This document shows, one piece after another, positions 37,830 to 47,129 of a stretch of DNA of 64,000 nucleotides. A program made the position numbers and the translations under genes. This DNA is from Streptomyces sp. CB01373 (GTDB lineage Bacteria; Actinomycetota; Actinomycetes; Streptomycetales; Streptomycetaceae), in NCBI RefSeq assembly GCF_002803075.1, contig NZ_NNBK01000012.1, positions 434,001 to 498,000 on the forward strand, in the 5' to 3' direction. How positions within the stretch are numbered: position 1 is the stretch's first letter; each line of letters opens with the position of its first letter. The notes under the pieces were generated by a model. The model searched no databases. It worked only from the letters and a program-made list of their open reading frames with translations, and had not been told where the DNA came from.

Positions 37830-38683
37830 GTCTCTCCAACCATCCGTTCGATGAGTCGCGCAGACTCCTCGACGTTCAAGGCCTGCGATCGCAGCTTGCC
37901 ATATCGCAAGGCGAAGGCACTGACCTCTGCGGGCTCCGAGACGACGCACCCGACGCCCTGGGACTCGAAGTAGCCAAGGTGCTTGTGCTCGTGCGTCTCC
38001 ACCACCACGAACGGACCGTTCTTGCCAGGATGGAACCCTCGACCGGCAGGCATGACCTGGATCTCCACGTTGCGTAACACGCCTACCTCCAGTAGCCGTT
38101 GCCACTGTTCGCGCATCACCTCTGGGCTGCCCACCGGGTCGCGCAATGCCTCCTCGCTGAGGATGAACGACAACTCGGCGAGCGGCACTCGCATGAGCAG
38201 CTTCTGCCGACTGAGCCGCGCCTCCGTGCGCTGGTCGATGATCTCCTCGCTGAGCGGCGGACAGTGCCCGGCGAAGACGGCCCGCGCGTACGCCTCCGTC
38301 TGCAACAGCCCCGGCACCAGCAGCGGGTCGTACGAGAAGCGGCTTACCACCTCCGCCTCGATCAACGCGAAGTTACGGAAGAACCGAGGCAACTTCGCCC
38401 GATCCACCTCGTCCTGGAGCACCTCCAAGACCCCGCACGCCTCCAGCACCCGATCCGCCGCCACAGTGAACGCCGCCTTCGCTGGCCGCCGTCCCTGCTC
38501 CACCGACGCGACCTGCTCCAGCGAGTAGCCGATGGCGTCACCGAGTTGCTGCTGATTCAACCCGCACCGCTTCCGCAGATGCTGCAGCAGCACGCCGTAC
38601 GCCGACCACACGCCCGGCAGGTCGGGCCCCTCGTCCTTGGTCTTCGCCACACGACTGTTCCGCGTACCCCGTACCGCCTTCAC
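37826..38683 (-). CDS. XRE-family regulator with DUF5753 domain
   Basis: 285 residues from the GTG at 38683, which gives the usual family length. AGGAG is very close to this start, and the frame is open upstream, so the start is uncertain. An N-terminal helix-turn-helix (about 30-85: LLQHLRKRCGLNQQQLGDAIGYS, QVASVEQGRRPA) is followed by the DUF5753 domain (LIEAEVVSRFSYDPLLVPGLLQTEAYARAV, VLRNVEIQVMPAG). With the downstream DUF397 gene it forms one of the many WhiJ-like regulator pairs of Streptomyces. Confidence 0.85.
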   Translation of the reverse strand: MKAVRGTRNSRVAKTKDEGPDLPGVWSAYGVLLQHLRKRCGLNQQQLGDAIGYSLEQVASVEQGRRPAKAAFTVAADRVLEACGVLEVLQDEVDRAKLPRFFRNFALIEAEVVSRFSYDPLLVPGLLQTEAYARAVFAGHCPPLSEEIIDQRTEARLSRQKLLMRVPLAELSFILSEEALRDPVGSPEVMREQWQRLLEVGVLRNVEIQVMPAGRGFHPGKNGPFVVVETHEHKHLGYFESQGVGCVVSEPAEVSAFALRYGKLRSQALNVEESARLIERMVGET

Positions 38684-38910
38684 GCTCCTACACCCTTCCG
38701 TCCCGGAACGCACGCCCCGCCCATCCGTATCCACAGCGGCGCTCGACCTCACCGCCAGGATTCTGTTCAACGCGATCCGTGCGAACCGGGACACGACGCT
38801 GCCCCGTACAGCGCCCGTACAAAAGCACGTACAACTCCGGCCCCAAGACCAGTAGGGTGGGGATCTTCGGGAGGCGTAGGCCCCTGGAGTCCCATAGGTG
38901 ACGGTTCTTG

Positions 38911-39861
38911 ATGAGACGTCAGCGAATGAATGACTACTCCGGCATCGCAGTACAGGAGGCGTGGAGCCTGCCCACTGCCGATACCGCCCGAGGGCACCAG
39001 GCTCTGTGGTGGAGCGTCGGGCCGGCCGGGGAACTCGTGGTCATGCTGGTCCACCGGCGGTACCTGGAACGCATCCCCTACATCAAGGGGTGGCTCGGGT
39101 GGCGGCTGAGGGGCCCGTTCACGGGCGAGCTGGTCACCATCACAGGGCAGGGGGAGCGGCGCCTCATGGTGGAGGACGTCCAAGTCCGGCCCAGCCACCT
39201 GGCTCTGCTCCCCGAGTCCCGATTCCTGCTGGTGAGCGGCCGTACGTTTCGTAGCGAGACCGACGGCCTCTGGACACCCAACGCCATGGTGTTCTCCGCA
39301 TCGGGGACACCCGAGAGCGAGTTCTGCGTCGGCGACGACATCCCCGCCCTGATCACCGACCGCCACGGAGGGATCTGGACGGCCTACGGGGATGAAGGGA
39401 TCTATGGCGGTCATCCCGAGTCCGGAGCAGGCCTCGCGGGCTGGGACACCGAAGGCCGTGCGACATGGGCCCCGGGGGATCGGCTGCCCGCCTACCCGTT
39501 GGAAGGCTGCACGGCAGCGACGGAGGGCGACCGAGTGTGGCTGGTCTGGTACTCCGGCAGCGGATCTGGCACCTTCCTGACTCGGATCACCCCGTCCACC
39601 GGCGAAGTGACCAGCTACCCCAGCCCCGTCCCCGATCCGGACGGCTTCGCGGTCCGTGGCAGTCGGGCCGTGCTGACCCGCCGCGACCACAACCAGCGGA
39701 CAGTCGAACTCACCCGCGCCGAGCTTGACGGCAGCACCTGGACGGTGACCGACCGCCGAAGGCTCGACGTACCCGGACGCGTCGTCCTGCGCTGCGGCCA
39801 GGGTCGCGACGGAATCCTCTGGCTCCGCACGGGCGACACCTGGCTGTGCATAGAGGCGTGA
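38911..39861 (+). CDS. Hypothetical beta-propeller-like protein
   Basis: 316 residues from the ATG at 38911 (AGGTGA at good spacing); ATG at 38926 is an alternative. I do not recognise the family. The sequence is beta-rich, with repeating hydrophobic strands ended by WxxY or WLxW elements (HGGIWTAYGDEGIYGG, DRVWLVWYSGSGSG, DGILWLRTGDTWL), as in propeller or NHL-like proteins. There is no signal peptide or membrane segment, so it is probably cytosolic. It stands alone and is divergent from the XRE/DUF397 pair. Confidence 0.65.
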   Translation: MRRQRMNDYSGIAVQEAWSLPTADTARGHQALWWSVGPAGELVVMLVHRRYLERIPYIKGWLGWRLRGPFTGELVTITGQGERRLMVEDVQVRPSHLALLPESRFLLVSGRTFRSETDGLWTPNAMVFSASGTPESEFCVGDDIPALITDRHGGIWTAYGDEGIYGGHPESGAGLAGWDTEGRATWAPGDRLPAYPLEGCTAATEGDRVWLVWYSGSGSGTFLTRITPSTGEVTSYPSPVPDPDGFAVRGSRAVLTRRDHNQRTVELTRAELDGSTWTVTDRRRLDVPGRVVLRCGQGRDGILWLRTGDTWLCIEA

Positions 39862-39976
39862 GCCTTTCCAACACCCCGATCGTCCCGCCCGGAGACCCCG
39901 GACGGGACCCTACCCGGCCGCGAGCGCACGATCGCAGCCCACTCGTCGGGGCGACCCGCAGCTCGTGGCGCGCGCC

Positions 39977-40036
39977 GAGGAACTCCCATTCGGCATCCGT
40001 CAGTTCATGGCGGCGTATCACCCGACCATGACCCAT
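39977..40036 (-). pseudogene. Possible N-terminal scrap of an IS5-type transposase
   Basis: The leftward frame begins MGHGRVIRRHELTDAEWEFL, which resembles the start of IS4/IS5-group transposases (xRHELTDAEWxxL). The continuation no longer resembles a transposase, and no inverted repeats or DDE residues are seen, so at most a remnant is left. The surrounding 350-bp gap (39862-40211) shows no other gene. Confidence 0.35.
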
Positions 40037-40211
40037 CAGTCGAGATCATTTGACGGCAGACCCCAGGGGGTACGTGCTTCGCCCGCCGCACCGCACCGAC
40101 CTCTCCGCCTCGCGGGAGGCGGGGATTGCCCGACGCCCCATTGTGATTCGCGGGTGTACAACCCCGGGTGGCTGCCAGCTGTCTGTAAGGCGCTGGAGGG
40201 ATGAGCCTTCG

Positions 40212-41003
40212 GTGCCTTTCCGTACGGAGATCGGGGATCAGGTGGGGAAGCAGGTCTGGAGAGTCGTCGTGGCCGGTGGTGCGGCGGCGGTGTTCACGGC
40301 CGTGGCCGCGGTGCCGGCCGGGGCGGCCGAGGGTGGGGTCTCGTTCACCCGTGTCCAGGTGAACGGCGGCAAGCCGATTGTGATCGGGGTGTCGGAGGTC
40401 GCGGTGCCCGCCTTCTTCCGGATGGCGACCACTCGCAAGTGGAAGTGGCCGGCGGTGTTCCTGTACCGCGGTGGTGCGGGTGATCGGCTGTGGCACGCCA
40501 TCGAGACGGGCGACTGCATCAAGGTGCGCTCGGGCGTCTGCGACTTCAACGAGACGATGTACTTCGACCCGAGCGTGTGGGACATGCGCAACAGCGAGGC
40601 CGGGGCCTGGAAGGTCGGGGCCGAGGTGTACTTCGAGGGCGGCGGTGGTGACACCGACGACAAGGGTCTGACGGTCCACGTCAAGCGCAACTCCCGCCTG
40701 ACCGTCAACGCCTCGCCCGAACCGGTGTCCAAGGGCAGGACCATCACCGTGACCGGAAAGGTCACGCGGGCCAACTGGGAGACCAGGAAGTACGCCTCCT
40801 ATGGAGGCCGCCTGGTGAGCCTGCAGTTCAAGCCTGCCGGCACCGCCTCCTACACCACGGTGAAGAAGGTGTACGCGAACGGCTCGGGTGCTCTCAGGAC
40901 GACCGTGAAGGCCTCCAAGACGGGTACGTGGCGCTGGGTGTACCACGGCAACACCACCACCGGGCCGTCGACGTCGTCCGGGGACAACGTCGTGGTGAAG
41001 TGA
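40212..41003 (+). CDS. Secreted protein with C-terminal Ig-like domain
   Basis: 263 residues from the GTG at 40212 (GGAGGG upstream); GTG at 40242 would give a more compact signal peptide (VGKQVWRVVVAGGAAAVF...). After cleavage near PAGAAEGG comes a region of about 125 residues with two cysteines (GDCIKVRSGVCDF). A beta-sandwich Ig-like domain follows (about 165-263: LTVNASPEPVSKGRTITVTG, KVYANGSGALRTTVKAS, GTWRWVYHGN). The Ig part resembles extracellular matrix-type modules; no enzyme motif is seen. Function unknown. Confidence 0.7.
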   Translation: MPFRTEIGDQVGKQVWRVVVAGGAAAVFTAVAAVPAGAAEGGVSFTRVQVNGGKPIVIGVSEVAVPAFFRMATTRKWKWPAVFLYRGGAGDRLWHAIETGDCIKVRSGVCDFNETMYFDPSVWDMRNSEAGAWKVGAEVYFEGGGGDTDDKGLTVHVKRNSRLTVNASPEPVSKGRTITVTGKVTRANWETRKYASYGGRLVSLQFKPAGTASYTTVKKVYANGSGALRTTVKASKTGTWRWVYHGNTTTGPSTSSGDNVVVK

Positions 41004-41112
41004 TGTCCGCGGTGATGGCGGGCTGGTGGGGGCCGAACCGGCGGTAACGGCTGCGACGGTCAAGGCGGCGGACCCGCCGCCTTACGTCCTGGCCGACCGC
41101 GAGCGGACGAGC

Positions 41113-41913
41113 CTAGTCGTCGATCGCCGCCCCGTACAGCGCGTCCGTCCGCAGGCCGCCGAACGCGCTCAGGCTGTAGGTCCAGGAGCCGGAGGTGGTC
41201 AGGCCCGACCTGCCCGCGGAGAACACCCAGACGTAGCCGTCGTTCGTGTTCTCACCGGGTGCGGAGACGAGCAGGCCGAAGCGTCCGTCGCCGTTCGGGT
41301 CGGTGAAGGAGACCTGGCCGCCGAACTTGTCGCCCTTCTCGACGGTACTCGGGACGTTCTTGGTGCCCTGGTTCACGGACAGTGCGCCGGTGGACGTCAG
41401 GCCCTTGGCCGAGCCACGCAGGACCGTGACGGCGCCCGCGTCGGCGACGGCGCCGATGTCCTCGCCCGCGACCCCGATCGCCACGTACGCGTATCCGTCG
41501 CCGTTGCTGTCGCCGACGGAGAGGTCGGTGCCGAAGCCGTCGCCCCGCTCGTTCGTGCCCGGCACGCCCGCCGAGTTCTGGGTCCAACACACGGGAGGCG
41601 AGCCCGGCCCCTTCCGGCCGGCGGGGCCGTCCGGACTGCCGTAGTAGACGCCGACCATGCCGCCGGTCATGTTCTCGCCGCCGTCGTCCGGGCTGTGCGG
41701 CTCGCCGGTGACCAGGTCGTCGTAGCCGTCACGGTTGATGTCGCCGGACGCGACGACCGGGCCGCCGCGCACCGCGGTGATCGGCAGCGGCTTTTCGTGC
41801 GACGCGGTGCCGGGCAGGATGTACGACCAGCCGTAGCCCGGCTCGTTGCCCACGCTGGTGCCGGAGACGACCAGGTCGGCGAAGCCGTTGTTGTCGTAGT
41901 CGCCCGTGGTCAT
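41113..41913 (-). pseudogene. 5'-truncated FG-GAP repeat protein
   Basis: 266 residues beginning in the middle of an FG-GAP repeat (MTTGDYDNNGFADLVVSG). Four calcium-binding-like repeats are visible: DYDNNGFADL, DINRDGYDDL, DSNGDGYAYV and DPNGDGRFGL. Intact secreted FG-GAP proteins of Streptomyces have a signal peptide and about seven repeats, so roughly half is missing. The same frame continues upstream for about 50 codons with plausible sequence (TLSKASATNAPGTRPKS) but ends at a stop near 42075 without any start codon. I read this as a decayed 5' end. Confidence 0.55.
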
Positions 41914-42318
41914 CGACTTGGGCCGGGTGCCCGGCGCGTTGGTGGCGGAGGCCTTGCTGAGGGTCTTCCGCGGAGGCGAGGTGAGCGTGGTGCGTGACTT
42001 CTGGACCGGCCGCCGCGCCTGCGCGTCCGTGCTCTTGGCGGCGGGCTGGGGGGGCGGGCTCGAAGGTGTAGATCGTCAGCCCGACCGAGTCCATGACGGC
42101 GAGGGAGTCGCCGGGAGCGGTGTCGTCGAAGCGGGCCCACCACCGGGGCCATGTCCAACGCAACCCGTGGGAGCGAGGGCACGACGTGTGCCCCGTACAG
42201 CACCCGTACCAGCCCCCGTACAACAAGGGCACCAGCGAACCGCCCCGGCCGTACGACAAGCGCGACGTACGGCCGGCGTACCTGGTCAGCGGCACACCCA
42301 CCCGCCCACGCTGATCTT

Positions 42319-42825
42319 GTGACACAACATCAGATCACCGACGGGACCATGCCGCCCCACGCCCCCGCCACCCACCAACTGACCCTGCGTTTCAGCAGCA
42401 CCAGACGCGGCGCTCGGTTGGCCCGGCACCTCGCCGTCCAGCAGCTCACGGAGTGGACCGGCCTTCCGCACGACTCCGAACCCGCGCGAACCGTCGCCCT
42501 CGTCACGGCCGAGCTGGCCTCCAACGCGATCCGCCACGGCAGCGTTCCCGGCCGGGACTTCCGGCTGTCGCTGCTCCTCCTGCCGCACGGCCTGCGGATC
42601 GAGGTGACGGACACCCGCCCCGAGCGCCTGCCCCCGCACCCCGCCGCCCCGCCCCCGCCCGCCGACGCGACGTCGGGCCGTGGACTGCTCCTCGTCCAGG
42701 CGTACGCGGACCGCTGGGGCTGCACCGCCCACGACGCGTACACCAAAACCGTCTGGGCCGAGGTCCGTCACACGCCCCCACCGCGGCCGGCAGGAAGACG
42801 GCCGGCAGCGACTGCCGGGCACTGA
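42319..42825 (+). CDS. RsbW-like histidine kinase-type ATPase (anti-sigma regulator family)
   Basis: 168 residues from the GTG at 42319; ATG at 42349 is an alternative start and neither has a strong ribosome binding site. The HATPase fold is visible: ARTVALVTAELASNAIRHG (N box), LRIEVTDTRPE (G1) and SGRGLLLVQAYADRWG (G2). Such single-domain kinases are abundant in Streptomyces, where they bind anti-anti-sigma factors or work with XRE/DUF397 pairs. The C-terminal tail is Pro/Arg-rich. Confidence 0.8.
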   Translation: MTQHQITDGTMPPHAPATHQLTLRFSSTRRGARLARHLAVQQLTEWTGLPHDSEPARTVALVTAELASNAIRHGSVPGRDFRLSLLLLPHGLRIEVTDTRPERLPPHPAAPPPPADATSGRGLLLVQAYADRWGCTAHDAYTKTVWAEVRHTPPPRPAGRRPAATAGH

Positions 42826-42942
42826 CACTGTCGCGAAGCGGACACATCATCACCACATAGGATTCGCAAATATGTTCGGAATGCTGGGCGTCTCCGGTGC
42901 TAGCCTGACGCGCGCCTTTCGAAGATCACTTGGAGGTGTCAC

Positions 42943-45426
42943 GTGTCCATACGCCACCGACCGAACCGAACACCATCAATCGTCCGAGGCGCGCTCGCCA
43001 CGACCATGGCCCTCGCGGCCGCCGGCGGAACCCTGCCCTTCCTCCTCACCAGCGCCCATGCCGCGACGACGGCGCCCCCGACCCTGACGATCGATGCCCC
43101 GGACCGCTACCTGCCCCGCCCCTACAACCTGGAGTCGGCAGGCACCGTCGGCGACCTCAACCAGGCGCAGCTGGACAGCGACGCCTTCACGGCGTACCGC
43201 TGGAGCCCCGTCACCGGCGACCCGCAGAACGTGGGCAAGGACCCGGCCGACACCTCCGCCGAGCGCATCGGCGGCCACGCCTCCGACGTGGTCGGGGTCT
43301 ACACCGTGGCGGACCGGTCGGTCGAGCTGAAGGACATGAAGGCCGGTACGTCGGCCCGGTTCACGCTCCCCGAGGGACAGACGTACCACGGCACCTTCGG
43401 CGAGACCGTGGTGACGGTGACCTGGACGGCCGGCGGTGACGTCGACTCGCTGCATCTGCTGCGCCTGCGCGACGGACAGCTCACCGACACCCCGGTGACC
43501 GGCGAGAACGGTGTGCGCGCGGCGTCGTACAAGGTGCTCGGCGCGGATGCCGGCCAGTTGGCGATCATCGTCTCCGGTGACCCGACGGGCGAGGTCGGGC
43601 TGGTCGACCTGGCGACCGGGGAGATCACCGGCGTACTCAAGGGCTCGTGGGTCAGCGGCTTCACCCAGGTGGTGCTCTCCGAGACGTACGCCGGGTGGTT
43701 CGATCCGGCGTACGGCGACGAGAAGGTGCACCTGCTGCGCCGGAACGCCCTGGGCGGCGCGGAGACCACGGTCGGCGTGGCGTCGGCGTACGAGCAGCGG
43801 TCGTTCGTCGCGCTGGTGGGCGACTGGGTCGTCTCGCTGCGCCAGACCGAGTCGTTCCGCAACAGCGACGCGCCGAAGGACCGCGGCGAGCCGCTGCTTG
43901 CCGCGCCGATCGGCGGGGGAGCGACGAGGACGCTGCTGCCGCACGGCCGCCTGGGCGGTACGTACGGGCTGAACCCGACGCCCGACGGCGGCGTCCTGGT
44001 CGCGGGCGGCAGTTCGGCGGGCGACTGGGCCGTGCGCAAGGTGAGTGTGCGGGCCGACGGCAGCCTGGGCGTGAGCGCGGTCCGGGCCGTGGCGCCGAAG
44101 CCGGGTACGTACGGAGCGGTGACGCTGGCGGCCGGGGACCTGGCGGTGCAGGAGACGGACACCAACTACCTGCCGTCGCTGTACAAGCGGCACATCGAGC
44201 TCGGTGACACCCCGTCGGCCGGAAAGCGCAGCCTGGTGGCCGAGCCGCCGCGGAGCACGGACGGCACGGGTGGCTCCGCGGGCAACGGCGCTTACGCACT
44301 GGGCGACGGCACCTTCGCCTACGCGAAGGGCCCCGGGATCGAGGTCCTTTCGAATCCCGACGACGCCGCGGTCCTCGCCGCGCCAGGCGGCGGGCAGGTC
44401 GTCGACGCCTCCGGCCGGTATGTCGTCTACGGGTACGGGTACATGTCCGGCTTCGGGCAGTACCAGCAGCACGTCATCGATCGCGAGAAGTCCGGCGACG
44501 ACAAGGTGCTGCTGACACGCGCGGCCTCGGCCGCCGCCGTCTGGGGTACGACGTTCTGGACACCCGGCGACACCAAGGGCACCGTCAAGGCCACCGACCT
44601 GAAGTCGGGTACGACCGAGTCCTTCTCGCTCGGCAAGGAGTGCACGCCGACGGACCTGCAGGCCGTGGGCCGCTGGGTGTACTGGACGTGCGATGCCTAC
44701 AGCGACCTCCCGGCGTCCGGCGTCTGGGACCGCACCACGCAGCGCATGATCGATGTCCCCAAGGGCGGCAAACTCGGTGACGGCTATGTCGTTCTGCACG
44801 ACGCGACCGCGGGCAAGCTCCAACTCGTCGACTTCCACACCGTCGACAGCGTGACGACCCGTACGCTGGCGGACATCACCGGTTTCCTGGCCCCCAACTA
44901 CTACGCCGTCGACAGCTTCGGCGGCGGAGTGGCCTACGTCCCAGGGCGCGGTAAGCCCGGCGCCATGCGCGCCGTCGGCTCCGGCGTGCCCACCTCTCCG
45001 CTCGCCGCGATCGAGACCCACCCCGAGACGTCCGTCGACCTGCAGTCGGCCACGGACGACCGTTGGGACGGCTCCTGGCAGTTGTCGAAGCCGGCGGCTC
45101 CGGGTACGCAGGTCGTGATCAAGGACGCGGGCGGCAAAGTCGTCCGCACACTGGACGCCGTACAGCGCGGCGCGGCGCTCACCGCGGCGTGGGACGGCAG
45201 GCGCTTGAACGGGAAACCCTCACAGAACGGGACGTACACCTGGGAGCTGACGGCGGCCCCACGGGACGGGCAGGGCGCGGAGCTGAAGCTCAGCGGCGCG
45301 ATCACGGTGACGGGCGCGGGCGGCAAGGCGACACCGAACGCGTCCAACCATCGTGCTGCCGACAGCGGTTACGGCGCGGTGCGCAGCCACGACTCGCTCG
45401 CCTCACGCAGGGAGAACGCTCTCTAG
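42943..45426 (+). CDS. Large secreted protein with C-terminal FlgD-like Ig domain
   Basis: 827 residues, GTG start with GGAGGTG upstream. A signal peptide (about 1-40, ending SAHAAT) precedes a long beta-rich region (about 45-690) suggestive of a propeller (YAGWFDPAYGDEKVHLLRR, ASGRYVVYGYGY, GRWVYWTCDAY). The C terminus (about 700-795) is FlgD-like: VVIKDAGGKVVRTLDA, AWDGRRLNGKPSQNGTYTWEL. Such proteins are common in the Streptomyces secretome, and their function is unknown. It is followed by a strong terminator. Confidence 0.78.
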   Translation: MSIRHRPNRTPSIVRGALATTMALAAAGGTLPFLLTSAHAATTAPPTLTIDAPDRYLPRPYNLESAGTVGDLNQAQLDSDAFTAYRWSPVTGDPQNVGKDPADTSAERIGGHASDVVGVYTVADRSVELKDMKAGTSARFTLPEGQTYHGTFGETVVTVTWTAGGDVDSLHLLRLRDGQLTDTPVTGENGVRAASYKVLGADAGQLAIIVSGDPTGEVGLVDLATGEITGVLKGSWVSGFTQVVLSETYAGWFDPAYGDEKVHLLRRNALGGAETTVGVASAYEQRSFVALVGDWVVSLRQTESFRNSDAPKDRGEPLLAAPIGGGATRTLLPHGRLGGTYGLNPTPDGGVLVAGGSSAGDWAVRKVSVRADGSLGVSAVRAVAPKPGTYGAVTLAAGDLAVQETDTNYLPSLYKRHIELGDTPSAGKRSLVAEPPRSTDGTGGSAGNGAYALGDGTFAYAKGPGIEVLSNPDDAAVLAAPGGGQVVDASGRYVVYGYGYMSGFGQYQQHVIDREKSGDDKVLLTRAASAAAVWGTTFWTPGDTKGTVKATDLKSGTTESFSLGKECTPTDLQAVGRWVYWTCDAYSDLPASGVWDRTTQRMIDVPKGGKLGDGYVVLHDATAGKLQLVDFHTVDSVTTRTLADITGFLAPNYYAVDSFGGGVAYVPGRGKPGAMRAVGSGVPTSPLAAIETHPETSVDLQSATDDRWDGSWQLSKPAAPGTQVVIKDAGGKVVRTLDAVQRGAALTAAWDGRRLNGKPSQNGTYTWELTAAPRDGQGAELKLSGAITVTGAGGKATPNASNHRAADSGYGAVRSHDSLASRRENAL

Positions 45427-45547
45427 CGAACTGGGTCACCGTTCGGCGTACCCGACGTCGGCAGGCCCGTACTTCCGGGCACCGGATCGCTCCGTCGCAT
45501 ACGGCGCTGCCCCGCCCGGTGCGCGAGTCCTGATCCGACATCCGGCG

Positions 45548-45584
45548 CGGCCGTGTCACCGATACCCGATCGGTGACACGGCCG
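45548..45584 (+). terminator. Strong 16-bp hairpin terminator
   Basis: A perfect 16-bp stem (arms 45548-45563 and 45569-45584) with a 5-nt loop lies 120 bp after the secreted-protein gene. The rest of the 533-bp gap to 45960 holds a 7-bp inverted repeat (GTTCCGG...CCGGAAC around 45633-45657) and otherwise nothing recognisable. Confidence 0.75.
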
Positions 45585-45959
45585 TGTGCGGCGTTGCTCG
45601 GGAGACACGAATCGCCAGGGCCGTTGAACCTGTGTTCCGGCAGGCAACGTCCGGAACCCGTTCATCGATCACCCGGAGCGGATCGAGGCGATCTGGTAGC
45701 AGTCACGTTCCGCGGTGCCCGGCGACACCGCACCGGGCCCCACAGGAACGCGCTGTACCCGACCGCTGGTGACGGGGTGTCGGATACGCGTTCAGGCGCC
45801 CGCCCCGTGGATTGCGACGTGCGGGGTCGGGGCTCCCTCCGTTTCCTGCAGGGCGGGGTTCCTCCCCGGTGCGCGGTGGTAGGACAGGGCTGTAATCGGC
45901 ACTGCGGACAGCGGCCGGAGTGCGGGCCGAACGTGGGAACCACGAAGGGGGAGTTGGGT

Positions 45960-46745
45960 ATGGCGGCAGAGAACATCGACGATGTCGTGGACAGGCTTGC
46001 CGGGATCGTGCGGGAGGCAAGCCGCGCCGGTGACCGGGTCGGGTACTTCGCGGCGCTGTACCGACAGGTGACCGTTGAGGTCCGCACGGCCATCCACGGT
46101 GGGCTGTTCGAAGACGGCCCCCGAATGGACCGTTTCGACACGCTCTTCGGCAACCGCTACTTCGACGCGTACGACGCCTGGCGTCGTGACCGGAGCGGGC
46201 CGCGTTGCTGGCGCGAGACGTTCGGGCTGCTCGACGAAGCCGACACCATCATTGTCCAGCACCTGGTACTCGGCGTGAACGCGCACATCAACCTCGACCT
46301 GGCCATCGCCGCCGCGCGGACCAGCCCGGGCAAGGCCATCCACGCGTTGCGGCGCGACTTTCTGCTGATCAACGACATCCTTGCGCGGGTGGTGTTGGCG
46401 GTGCAGGACTCGGTCGGCGCCCTGTCGCCGTTCCTGTCGCTGCTGGATCGGGTCGGAGCCCGCACCGACGAGCGGATCCTCGACTTCAGTGTCCGTCAGT
46501 CCCGCGAGGAGGCGTGGTACAACGCCGTCCTGCTTGCCGGCCAGAACGAAGAGGAACGCGAGGCCACCATCCAGCGGCTCGACATCCGGGCCGCCGTGCT
46601 CGCACGGTTGATAGCGCGACCGGGCGGCCTCGTCCGGCCGGCCCTGCAGCTGATCCGGCGCACCGAGAGTGGTGACGTGCCGGCCGTCATCACTCATCTG
46701 GACAACGCCATGGAGCGACCCTCCGCCCGGCAGGGGACGGGGTGA
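45960..46745 (+). CDS. DUF5995 family protein
   Basis: 261 residues from the ATG at 45960 (GGGGGAG upstream). It has the family features RVGYFAALYRQVTVEVRTAI, MDRFDTLFGNRYFDAYDAW and LVLGVNAHINLDLAIAAA, followed by AWYNAVLLAG. The N-H-N-D pattern in the central helix resembles metal- or phosphate-handling helical proteins, but the function is not established. There is no signal peptide. Monocistronic. Confidence 0.82.
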   Translation: MAAENIDDVVDRLAGIVREASRAGDRVGYFAALYRQVTVEVRTAIHGGLFEDGPRMDRFDTLFGNRYFDAYDAWRRDRSGPRCWRETFGLLDEADTIIVQHLVLGVNAHINLDLAIAAARTSPGKAIHALRRDFLLINDILARVVLAVQDSVGALSPFLSLLDRVGARTDERILDFSVRQSREEAWYNAVLLAGQNEEEREATIQRLDIRAAVLARLIARPGGLVRPALQLIRRTESGDVPAVITHLDNAMERPSARQGTG

Positions 46746-46868
46746 GGCCCGGCGGACTGACCGTCCGGCATCTGGCTGGAGCCGGTGCCGAACACCTGCT
46801 CACCTAGTGTCAGAACGAGCCTCAGCTGTCGCTCGACGACGATTCAGCAGGCCCACGTGAGGACGATT

Positions 46869-46890
46869 CCGGGGGACCACGGTCCCCCGG
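46869..46890 (+). terminator. Short perfect hairpin after the DUF5995 gene
   Basis: Two 10-bp complementary arms (46869-46878 and 46881-46890) are separated by 2 bp, so the real loop would be formed by opening the innermost pairs. Placed about 120 bp downstream of the stop codon. Confidence 0.55.
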
Positions 46891-46930
46891 GGCGTCGGCG
46901 GTCACGCTCCCGCGGCCTGCCGCACCGGAG

Positions 46931-47125
46931 TTACTCCGGACCGTTCTGCCAGAAGTAGACGTACGTGTTCTTGAGCGCGTGCTCGTAGCGGCCGTTTCCG
47001 GGATGGCGGAAGTCGTCCAGCGGCGGGCGACCCTGGCCCTTCACACGCTTCTCGATCCAGCCGCCGCGGTTCTCGGCCTTGTCGTCGTACGGCGGGTCGC
47101 ACATCACCACGGTGACGGGGACGTT
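46931..47125 (-). pseudogene. Fossil of a type ISP DNA methylase gene (59 codons)
   Basis: Read leftward from 47125, the frame begins NVPVTVVMCDPPYDDK and runs for 59 codons. Of these, 54 residues are identical to residues 486-544 of the intact type ISP enzyme encoded at 52322-55609. Homology stops sharply after YVYFW (46949), followed by QNGPE and a TAA stop. It includes the catalytic motif IV, here CDPPY in place of CNPPY. No start or flanking methylase sequence remains. Its other edge is only 4 bp from the stop codon of the PIN-nuclease gene, marking a recombination junction. Confidence 0.85.
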
Positions 47126-47129
47126 CCGG

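Noticed and set aside
39977..40211. Complete insertion sequence
   Set aside because: Only about 20 transposase-like residues remain, without terminal inverted repeats, target duplication or a DDE core.
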